DNA from: UBA7985 sp049612785
Lineage (GTDB): Bacteria; Pseudomonadota; Alphaproteobacteria; UBA7985
Direction of reading: 5' to 3'
Length of the DNA: 5,728 nucleotides
Assembly (NCBI GenBank): GCA_049612785.1
Contig: JBMZBW010000145.1
Location: 1-5,728, forward strand
In this document: positions 1-4,559 of the stretch, piece after piece
How the letters are laid out: each line of letters opens with the position of its first letter
Numbering within the stretch: position 1 is the first letter of the stretch
Translations under genes and position numbers: made by a program
The notes under the pieces: model-generated
What the model saw: the letters and a program-made list of their open reading frames with translations, nothing else
Told to the model about the DNA's origin: nothing
The model's database searches: none

Positions 1-105
1 CCTCCGGCGGCTTCGTCCTTGACGCTGCACACCCTAAACTTCGCCAGTTGGTCAGGGGTTCAGGCAAGCTGAACCCCTTTACGAGGGAAAAGCGCCGCGG
101 CAAAC
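1..105. other. Left-edge intergenic segment, no gene assigned
   Basis: No reading frame here could be tied to a protein family. The plus-strand frame starting at base 1 stops with a TGA inside the hairpin at 54-78, and its short translation is not recognisable as the end of a known protein. On the minus strand nothing starts with a convincing ribosome binding site. The only structure is the hairpin listed separately. A gene may begin or end just outside the window, but it cannot be judged from here. Confidence 0.5.
54..78. terminator. Perfect 10-bp hairpin after the I78 lipoprotein gene, probable transcript end
   Basis: AGGGGTTCAG (54-63) and CTGAACCCCT (69-78) are exact inverse complements with a five-base loop, GCAAG. 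The hairpin lies 27 bases past the stop codon of the minus-strand lipoprotein gene, the last gene of the operon. On the plus strand it is followed by only three T residues, and on the minus strand there is no T tract. It could therefore be a weak or bidirectional terminator, or a 3'-end-protecting stem used with Rho termination. The position fits a transcript end; the mechanism is inferred. Confidence 0.55.
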
Positions 106-402
106 CTAGCCGCATTTTACCCGCAGAACCTGCCGGGTATCGGGGTCATATTCGACATTCAAGCGATCGATGCGGTAATCCAGCGTGAGCATCGAGCCCG
201 TGGGATAGACGCGGGCGGATGGGCCGATGAGGTTGGCAGGAATCAGATCAACTGAACCGCCGATGAAGGGGTCCAGCGCGCTGCTGCCGCAGAGATCGGC
301 CCCCGCCTCTGCGTGCTGAGACCCTGGCAGTGGCCTGTCCAGAAGGCATCCGGTGAGCAGCAGGCACACAAGCCCCAAGAGGCCAGTTTTGACAAAAAGC
401 AT
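106..402 (-). CDS. Small lipoprotein with peptidase-inhibitor I78 domain
   Basis: This 98 aa protein has a lipoprotein signal: a hydrophobic core at residues 7-17 and a lipobox LLTGC with the lipidated cysteine at position 19. Leu at +2 rather than Asp suggests outer-membrane sorting by the usual Lol rule. The rest matches the I78 inhibitor family (MEROPS I78, Aspergillus elastase inhibitor type). It has Cys38 in DLCGSS, then YPTGSMLTLDYRIDRLNVEY (about 66-85), and RVKCG with Cys97 at the C terminus. The two cysteines are the likely disulfide pair. By family it would inhibit serine proteases at the periplasmic or surface face; the target protease is unknown. The start at 402 is chosen because AAGGAAAG lies just upstream and the signal peptide begins there. 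A longer frame reaching 555 overlaps DUF389 and has no signal peptide. It is the last gene of an operon, 16 bases after the DUF389 stop. Confidence 0.85.
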   Translation of the reverse strand: MLFVKTGLLGLVCLLLTGCLLDRPLPGSQHAEAGADLCGSSALDPFIGGSVDLIPANLIGPSARVYPTGSMLTLDYRIDRLNVEYDPDTRQVLRVKCG

Positions 403-418
403 GGACGCTTTCCTTTTT

Positions 419-1459
419 TCAGAGAAAATCTCGCGTGAAGAAGGCGACCAAAAACACCAGAACCACAGCACCCGAAACCAGTGTTGACAGGACCCGCGAC
501 TGGTGGGCACCCCGCTTCTGCCACCAACTGCCGGGTCGGATGCCATTGGCCACAAAGACCGCTTGGGCGGCCAGATGCAGACCCGCGATGTTCAAGCCCA
601 GCAACTGAAACGCGCCCCAGGCATCCATGATTCTTCCCTGCCCCAGCATGAGACCGACCACGGTGGTGGGCGGCAGGATTGCCACGGCGACCATCACCCC
701 AACCAGAGCGCCCGGTGTTCCGCGAGATGCCGCCAAGGCCCCGGCTGCGCCCGAAGCAATGGCGACCAGCAAGCCATCCAGACCAACGCCCAGCCGAGAG
801 GTGATCTCCCGCGTTTCAACATCCAGCGGGAACACCAGCCCCGCGCCAAAGGACAGAACAAGCGCCAGAAGAATGCCACTGCTCGCCGTGATCAGGGATC
901 GCCGGATCAGCCCGGCGTCGCCCAGTGTCGAGCCAAAAGACAGGGCCAGCAAAGGCCCCAGCAGCGGCGCAATCACCATCGCACCGATGACCACGGCTAC
1001 CGAATCTGTCAGCAGCCCCACCGCCGCGACCAGCGTCGCCAGCACGACGTAGCCATAGTAGGTGGGCGTCGGTTTGCCGCCCGTCGCAATGGTGGAGTAG
1101 AGAACCTGCCGAGGCGTGCTGATCCTTTGGCGAAACGCCTCGGCCTCAGACACTTTAGGCTCAGGCTCGGTCGCATCGACGGGGAGCAGGACAATCCGCG
1201 CCTTGGGGTCGCTGGACACAACAGCCGACAAAGCATCAAGAATGCCCTGCTGATCGCCTTTTTGCACCAAAGCCCGGAGGGAGCCGCGGTCTGGCGGGCG
1301 GATTTCATCGGTCTCGGGCGGGTCCGCGCCCTCTTCGTTGTGGGTATGAACGGCTCCGGTCAGTTGCCAGACGTCCGTCACCCGGCGTTGATCCAGCACG
1401 TTGCGGCACCGGGCAAGCGTTTTGACGTCGCCGACAATCTCCAGCATGCGCAACGCCAT
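419..1459 (-). CDS. DUF389 family polytopic membrane protein
   Basis: The product is 346 aa. Residues 1 to about 130 are soluble, opening with a small alpha/beta-like region (MALRMLEIVG...). Residues 134-342 form about six to seven membrane helices, near 134-150, 153-176, 188-210, 228-245, 249-270, 280-305 and 324-342. The stretch LTDSVAVVIGAMVIAPLLGP (149-168) is the signature of the DUF389 (TIGR00341-like) hydrophobic domain, and AVAILPPTTVVGL (258-270) is the second conserved segment, resembling the first as if by internal duplication. Function is unknown for the family; a transport role in the inner membrane is only a guess. The ATG at 1459 follows AAGGGA, which overlaps the upstream stop codon. 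The gap to the DUF2937 gene is four bases, so co-translation is likely. Length and motifs look complete, with no truncation. Confidence 0.9.
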   Translation of the reverse strand: MALRMLEIVGDVKTLARCRNVLDQRRVTDVWQLTGAVHTHNEEGADPPETDEIRPPDRGSLRALVQKGDQQGILDALSAVVSSDPKARIVLLPVDATEPEPKVSEAEAFRQRISTPRQVLYSTIATGGKPTPTYYGYVVLATLVAAVGLLTDSVAVVIGAMVIAPLLGPLLALSFGSTLGDAGLIRRSLITASSGILLALVLSFGAGLVFPLDVETREITSRLGVGLDGLLVAIASGAAGALAASRGTPGALVGVMVAVAILPPTTVVGLMLGQGRIMDAWGAFQLLGLNIAGLHLAAQAVFVANGIRPGSWWQKRGAHQSRVLSTLVSGAVVLVFLVAFFTRDFL

Positions 1460-1463
1460 TGGC

Positions 1464-2012
1464 TTATCCCTTGTCGCTGGCGACCGGTGAAGGACGCACT
1501 AGCCCCCAGAACAGGCGCGCGATCAGGCGCGCGATGAAGTAGGCCAGCACGGTCACGCTCGCGACCAGAATCGCGCTGTCCAAACTGAAGGAAAACCCCG
1601 GTTCAAAGTTACGCATGGTCCCTTGAACGAACTCAGGACGCAGGCTTAAGGGCAGCTTGTACAGCCGCTCAAAGGCCCCCTGTGCGCTCATATCTGCGAT
1701 GGTTGACTGCAACCATTGAGCGCGCTCGATCAATGCCTCCCACGCGTTGATGGAGCTTTGCAGAGCGCTCGCTGCCACGCCTTCGCTCTGCGCCACAGTG
1801 GTCTTCAACGCAGCCGTGGTCTCTACACCCATGGTGCTCATGGCGCGGGATAGCTCTTGCTGTGCAATTTGAGCCGTGCGGCTGGCCTCGTCGACGCGGC
1901 CTTGCAGGTAATTCAGATAGGCATTCTGGAAAGTCGGCACCTGTGAAGCCGCTGCCCCCCCTGCGGCGCCCGTCAAAAGTGCGAGGGGACGGGTCAAGAT
2001 CCATCCAATCAT
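1464..2012 (-). CDS. DUF2937 family membrane protein
   Basis: The 182 aa product starts with a membrane segment (about 4-22, rich in Leu, Ala and Gly). SQVPTFQNAYLNYLQGRVDE follows (23-42), the usual opening of DUF2937 proteins. A long Ala/Gln/Ser-rich helical middle (about 40-112) is probably a periplasmic coiled helix. Residues 119-141 (KLPLSLRPEFVQGTM... ending EPGF) match the second family block. A second membrane helix lies at 146-170, with a short cytosolic tail. No enzymatic motif is visible and the family function is unknown. I place the start at 2012. GAGGA lies upstream there with a slightly long spacer of 11 bases, and the family N terminus begins at that Met. The same frame is open to an ATG at 2153, but that one has no ribosome binding site and would add a polar, unconserved 47 residues. 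It is the first gene of the operon with DUF389 and the I78 lipoprotein. Confidence 0.8.
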   Translation of the reverse strand: MIGWILTRPLALLTGAAGGAAASQVPTFQNAYLNYLQGRVDEASRTAQIAQQELSRAMSTMGVETTAALKTTVAQSEGVAASALQSSINAWEALIERAQWLQSTIADMSAQGAFERLYKLPLSLRPEFVQGTMRNFEPGFSFSLDSAILVASVTVLAYFIARLIARLFWGLVRPSPVASDKG

Positions 2013-2072
2013 CGTTGAAATAGTCCTCGTCTGTGTGGCGTGTCTGGTGACAACACGCTGTAATTGGCCGAA

Positions 2073-2102
2073 ATCGTACATCGGCCAAGCCCATGAGGAC
2101 AA
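2073..2102 (-). promoter_or_regulatory. Candidate sigma70 promoter for the DUF2937-DUF389-I78 operon
   Basis: On the minus strand TTGTCC (2102-2097) and TACGAT (2078-2073) are separated by 18 bases. Each hexamer matches the sigma70 consensus at four of six positions. Transcription would begin near 2066 and leave a leader of about 50 bases before the DUF2937 start at 2012. The location in the gap after the DmdA-like gene, and the direction, are right for an operon promoter. The match is modest and was found by eye. Confidence 0.35.
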
Positions 2103-2128
2103 CGACGGCTTTTTCCCCGGCGGGTCAA

Positions 2129-2151
2129 GGCCCAGACTCAGGTCAGGGGCC
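2129..2151. other. Imperfect hairpin between the DmdA-like gene and the DUF2937 operon
   Basis: GGCCC (2129-2133) pairs with GGGCC (2147-2151), and an inner GAC/GTC pair closes a four-base loop. A small bulge separates the two stem parts. No T tract follows on either strand, so a terminator role for the gene ending at 2192 is only possible. The structure is short enough to arise by chance in GC-rich DNA. Confidence 0.25.
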
Positions 2152-2169
2152 ATAAAGACCGAATTTTAG

Positions 2170-2182
2170 ACAGTTTGACTGT
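2170..2182. repeat. Short perfect palindrome ACAGT-TTG-ACTGT just past the DmdA-like stop
   Basis: Five-base arms flank three bases, starting ten bases downstream of the stop codon at 2192. In the minus-strand transcript it would be a five-pair stem with a three-base loop. It is followed by an A/T-rich stretch but not by a run of T. It may belong to the 3' end of the DmdA-like mRNA or be an operator for the next operon. Neither can be decided from the sequence. Confidence 0.25.
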
Positions 2183-2191
2183 GAATTGATC

Positions 2192-3334
2192 CTAGACGAA
2201 GGGCACGGCCACGACGGTTGCGTTAGAAAAGCCGCTACCCACGTCTGCCTGAACCGTATTGCCCAGCGCAGACTCGCCGCTGGCGATCCGGGCCAGAGCG
2301 ATGTTCTTGTTCAGGCGCGGAGACCAGACAGAGGCGCGGACGGTGCCGATGACCTTACCGGCTTTATCTTGGATCGGCATGGGCTTGACGACGCTTGGCA
2401 TGGGTTCTTCACCACTCAGGTGCAAGCCAACCAGTGCTTCTTTTGCGCCTTCGTCCTTGATCCGCAGCAGGGCTTCTTTTGCGAGGAAATCGTGCTCGCC
2501 GTCCAGCTTGCACCACTTGCCCAACCCACACTCGTAAGGATTGTTCAGCTCATCAAAGTCAGTGCCCCAGCTGAACAGGCCGCTTTCGATGCGTTCGATG
2601 GCGTTGGGCGCGCCGGGCCCCCATTTGTCGCCAACGACCTTTTCGCCTGCGGCCCAGACGATGTCCCACAAGTCGGAACCACGCGAACCGTCACGCAGGT
2701 AAATTTCGAACCCGCCCTGCTTGGACCAGCCCGAGCGCTGCAGGACAACTGGAATGCCCTGCACCTCGACCTGGATGAACCAGAAGTACCGAATATCGCG
2801 AATGTGTTCACCGAACACTTCGGCGATGACGTCTTCGGCTTTGGGGCCCTGTACGGCGAGCGGAGAAGCGTCGGGTTCGGTCACTTCAACATCGAGATCA
2901 TAGGCGTCAGCCAGCCCCATGGCGTAGAGGCGAACGTCGCTGTCAGCAATCGACAGCCAGATCAGGTCGTCTTCCAGCTTGAGCAGGATCGGGTCGTTGA
3001 TGACCCCGCCAGCCTTGTTCAGAATGGGCGTGTAGAAGCCCTGACCGATCTTGCATTTTGATACGTCGCGCGGTGACATCATCTGCGCGAGCTTTTGCGC
3101 GTCTGGCCCTTTAAGCTGCACCTGACGCTCTGCTGCGACATCCCACATGGAGGCGTGGTTCATCAGCCTGTCGTACTCAGCCGTGGGATTACCGTAACTC
3201 ACAGGCATGACCATGTGATTGTACAGCGTATACATGCACGCGCCAGCAGCCCTGGCCCGGTCAAAGAACGGCGACTGCCGCGAACGTGCGCCAAAGGCAA
3301 ACTCAGGACGGTTTGGATCGGATGGGTAAGTCAT
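2192..3334 (-). CDS. GcvT/DmdA-family methyltransferase, probable dimethylsulfoniopropionate demethylase or close paralogue
   Basis: The 380 aa product has the tetrahydrofolate-dependent aminomethyltransferase fold along its whole length. Compared from memory with Pelagibacter and Ruegeria DmdA it keeps YTLYNHM (35-41), WDVAAERQV (64-72), SPRDVSKCKIGQ (87-98), GGVINDPILLKL (109-120), SIADSD (128-133), LAVQGPK (159-165), SGWSKQGGFEIYL (201-213), GAPNAIERIE (241-250) and PYECGLG (266-272). Asn113-Asp114 lie where GcvT has its catalytic Asp pair. DmdA moves a methyl group from DMSP to tetrahydrofolate, giving methylmercaptopropionate and 5-methyl-THF in the cytoplasm. The protein is slightly longer than DmdA of Ruegeria (about 364 aa, from memory), mainly at the N terminus. 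GAGGGG at 3343-3348, eight bases before the ATG, supports the start. The gene stands alone, with no acuI, acuR or gcv partner in view. Family membership is near certain; DMSP as substrate is moderately likely, so I give no symbol. Confidence 0.85.
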   Translation of the reverse strand: MTYPSDPNRPEFAFGARSRQSPFFDRARAAGACMYTLYNHMVMPVSYGNPTAEYDRLMNHASMWDVAAERQVQLKGPDAQKLAQMMSPRDVSKCKIGQGFYTPILNKAGGVINDPILLKLEDDLIWLSIADSDVRLYAMGLADAYDLDVEVTEPDASPLAVQGPKAEDVIAEVFGEHIRDIRYFWFIQVEVQGIPVVLQRSGWSKQGGFEIYLRDGSRGSDLWDIVWAAGEKVVGDKWGPGAPNAIERIESGLFSWGTDFDELNNPYECGLGKWCKLDGEHDFLAKEALLRIKDEGAKEALVGLHLSGEEPMPSVVKPMPIQDKAGKVIGTVRASVWSPRLNKNIALARIASGESALGNTVQADVGSGFSNATVVAVPFV

Positions 3335-3466
3335 GGCGCAAGCCCCTCAGCTGCAAATCTTCAGCTTGTGGGCTAACGCCATTTAATCGGCGCAGCATTC
3401 GAACCAAGACCACGCTCAGTTTTATTTGCGACATTGCGACGATACCGCCGCTGGTCTGAGGTCGAT
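3335..3466. promoter_or_regulatory. Intergenic leader of the DmdA-like gene
   Basis: This 132-base gap separates the 107 aa membrane-protein gene from the DmdA-like gene, so the latter probably has its own promoter. The ribosome binding site is at 3343-3348. The best promoter candidate on the minus strand is TTGGTT (3407-3402) with TTAAAT (3386-3381), but the spacer is only 15 bases and the match is poor. A tandem TTGCGACA/TTGCGACG occurs at 3426-3441. I see no clear terminator for the upstream gene. Confidence 0.3.
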
Positions 3467-3790
3467 CTATTTCGGGCGGCGGTACACCAGCAGGCTCAAG
3501 AGGATAAGGCTCACCATGACGAAACCAAAGAGCGGAAGACGCGCGGCTCCCGTCGTGGTGTTGACCATCCCGTTCTGCATAAGAAATACAAAATTCAACA
3601 CAGCGTAACCCAAGATGGAGAGGATCAGGACCAGTTGAGACCTGCCCCCTTGCATCCGGCTCGCGAAAATGACACCAACGGCGAGTATTAAGTTTGACGC
3701 AATCCGGACGGGTTCGGCCTGATTACTGAACACGTGTACTGCCATGTCCAGCAACTGCACCAATAGAACCAAAACCGTTATAACAAGCAT
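3467..3790 (-). CDS. Small four-helix membrane protein, function unknown
   Basis: I do not recognise this 107 aa protein. It is almost entirely hydrophobic, with four likely membrane helices near residues 1-21, 30-45, 52-71 and 85-103. The loops between them are short and it ends in a basic tail, VYRRPK. Positive charges at Arg29, Arg45, Arg50 and the C terminus would place both ends on the same side, probably the cytoplasm. No catalytic residues or metal-binding motif are seen. The ATG at 3790 follows GGCGGGGA at a normal distance; other ATGs just upstream are out of frame. The gene begins 33 bases after the stop of the 71 aa TM2 gene, so it is probably the third gene of that transcript. It is a real gene judged by strand, spacing and ribosome binding site; the function is open. 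Confidence 0.7.
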   Translation of the reverse strand: MLVITVLVLLVQLLDMAVHVFSNQAEPVRIASNLILAVGVIFASRMQGGRSQLVLILSILGYAVLNFVFLMQNGMVNTTTGAARLPLFGFVMVSLILLSLLVYRRPK

Positions 3791-3823
3791 TGCATTCCCC
3801 GCCTTGTCATTGTTGCGGTGTTC

Positions 3824-4039
3824 TTAGTTCGCCTTGATCTTACGACCTTGCTTGTCTTCAAAGTTTTGCGTGGCGATCATGATGAGGTCAATCAGGGTCC
3901 AGATGCCAAAACCACCCAAAGTAATCAGCATCAGGATGCCCTTCACAATCCGCCCCGCATAAAAGGCGTGAATGCCCAAGCCACCAAAAAACAGACACAA
4001 CAGCAGAACTGGCACAAAGCCCTTATCGCTTTTTTCCAT
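3824..4039 (-). CDS. TM2 domain-containing membrane protein (71 aa)
   Basis: Nearly the whole protein is one TM2 domain. A short charged N terminus (MEKSDKGF) leads into a first helix (about 8-22) and the family's turn motif GGLGIHAFYAGR (19-30). A second helix follows (about 34-54), holding GGFGIWTLIDLIMI with the conserved Asp. The tail FEDKQGRKIKAN is hydrophilic. TM2 proteins are two-helix membrane proteins found in bacteria and animals; the bacterial role is generally unknown. Its start overlaps the stop codon of the preceding TM2 gene in TGATG (4041-4037), and GAGAAGG lies upstream inside that gene, so translation is probably coupled. It is clearly paralogous in domain type to the 108 aa neighbour but not a recent duplicate, since identity is confined mainly to the G-H-FY-GR motif. 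Confidence 0.85.
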   Translation of the reverse strand: MEKSDKGFVPVLLLCLFFGGLGIHAFYAGRIVKGILMLITLGGFGIWTLIDLIMIATQNFEDKQGRKIKAN

Positions 4040-4365
4040 CAGTCAAAAACCTTCTCAATGTCTTTATTGCGTTGACCGGGATAAGGCACCTTGAGCCCCT
4101 TGCCATCCCGGTATTCACCGATCAGCAGGCGGATCGTCACGACGAACGTATGGATCACGTCAATCACAAGCATGACCACACCGAGGAAAAACAACGGAAG
4201 TGATCCCAGGCTGATCAGAATGATTCCCCCGATGGTGAGGAACAAGTCAAACAGACCATGCCGCCATCGGCCAAGATAAAAGTGGTGAAAGCCCAAAACG
4301 CCGAAAATTGCAGAGAGGATCACCGCAATCGCGTAGCGTTTATCGGAAAATTGCTGCTCACTCAT
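4039..4365 (-). CDS. TM2 domain-containing membrane protein (108 aa)
   Basis: After a short polar start (MSEQQFSDKR), a first helix (about 11-23) runs into FGVLGFHHFYLGRWRHGLFD (20-39), the diagnostic TM2 motif. A hydrophobic second region (about 40-80) is long enough for two passes, or one pass plus a re-entrant segment: LFLTIGGIILISLGSLPLFF, then LGVVMLVIDVIHTFVV with the conserved Asp. The extra length over the minimal TM2 protein comes from an inserted hydrophobic stretch between the motif and the Asp segment, plus a polar tail (IGEYRDGKGLKVPYPGQRNK...). Function is unknown. The start at 4365 is preceded by a weak GGATGGG; no better ATG exists upstream in frame. It is first in the three-gene membrane cluster and is separated from aspS by 194 bases holding a hairpin and an AT-rich region. 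Confidence 0.85.
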   Translation of the reverse strand: MSEQQFSDKRYAIAVILSAIFGVLGFHHFYLGRWRHGLFDLFLTIGGIILISLGSLPLFFLGVVMLVIDVIHTFVVTIRLLIGEYRDGKGLKVPYPGQRNKDIEKVFD

Positions 4366-4440
4366 ACTCTTAACCCATCCACTCGGTTATTGGCCGAACG
4401 ACCCATCCGGTCAGCGATAACCTTAAAGCAAGTAGTCGCC

Positions 4441-4490
4441 ATCGACTAAGTCAAAGTTATCATTTTGACTATTTTAACACGGATTGACTG
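4441..4490 (-). promoter_or_regulatory. AT-rich promoter-like region upstream of the TM2 gene cluster
   Basis: Bases 4451-4480 are about 77% A+T, far above the surrounding genes. The region lies between the aspS hairpin and the first TM2 gene. On the minus strand TTGACT (4454-4449) is a good -35-like hexamer, but the sequence 17 bases further on (TTGCTT) is a poor -10. TAAAAT is also present further upstream. A promoter somewhere here is likely from composition and position; the exact start cannot be fixed by eye. Confidence 0.4.
4449..4470. repeat. Operator-like inverted repeat AGTCAAA-8-TTTGACT
   Basis: AGTCAAA (4449-4455) and TTTGACT (4464-4470) are exact inverse complements separated by eight bases. 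A third copy of TTGACT follows at 4484-4489, 19 bases from the second (4465-4470), which is nearly two helical turns. The dyad sits in the AT-rich promoter-like stretch upstream of the TM2 genes and overlaps the best -35 candidate. A dimeric repressor or activator site is a reasonable inference. The half-site also resembles a -35 box, so part of the signal could be promoter elements on both strands. Confidence 0.4.
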
Positions 4491-4520
4491 GCCCTAACGC
4501 GTCGGATGAAGCGTCAGGGC
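4491..4520 (-). terminator. Probable aspS transcript-end hairpin
   Basis: In the minus-strand transcript GCCCTGACGC and GCGTTAGGGC form a continuous ten-pair stem containing one G-U wobble, around a ten-base loop. On the plus strand the same place is an A-C mismatch, so the stem is better in the aspS direction. It begins 39 bases after the aspS stop. No T tract follows, so a classical intrinsic terminator is not certain. GGCCTTG (4518-4524) and CAAGGCC (4537-4543) make a competing seven-pair stem sharing three bases of the first. Confidence 0.5.
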
Positions 4521-4559
4521 CTTGGTTGAACGGCGGCAAGGCCTGCGGCAGGGCGGGCC

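Noticed and set aside
106..555. Longer frame for the I78 lipoprotein starting at 555 (149 aa)
   Set aside because: It would overlap the DUF389 coding region by over 130 bases and bury the signal peptide. The start at 402 gives a clean lipoprotein signal with a good ribosome binding site.
503..1537. Long plus-strand open frame of 344 codons opposite DUF389
   Set aside because: It is antisense to a gene with clear DUF389 motifs. Its translation is rich in Arg, Gln, His and Pro, with no hydrophobic core or family resemblance, as expected from a GC-rich complementary frame.
1464..2153. Longer DUF2937 start at 2153 (229 aa)
   Set aside because: It has no ribosome binding site, and the additional 47 residues are polar and outside the family. 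The Met at 2012 gives the membrane segment that begins DUF2937 proteins.
2186..3061. Long plus-strand open frame of 291 codons opposite the DmdA-like gene
   Set aside because: It is the complement of a gene with strong family motifs. No ribosome binding site or recognisable domain was found in the antisense product.
3426..3441. Tandem TTGCGACA/TTGCGACG as a repeat array or iteron
   Set aside because: There are only two short copies, with no further units nearby; chance is an adequate explanation.
4449..4470. FNR/FnrL-type site at the TTGAC-containing dyad
   Set aside because: FnrL sites read TTGAC-N4-GTCAA. Here the half-sites point the other way (GTCAA first, TTGAC second) and the spacing is wrong.
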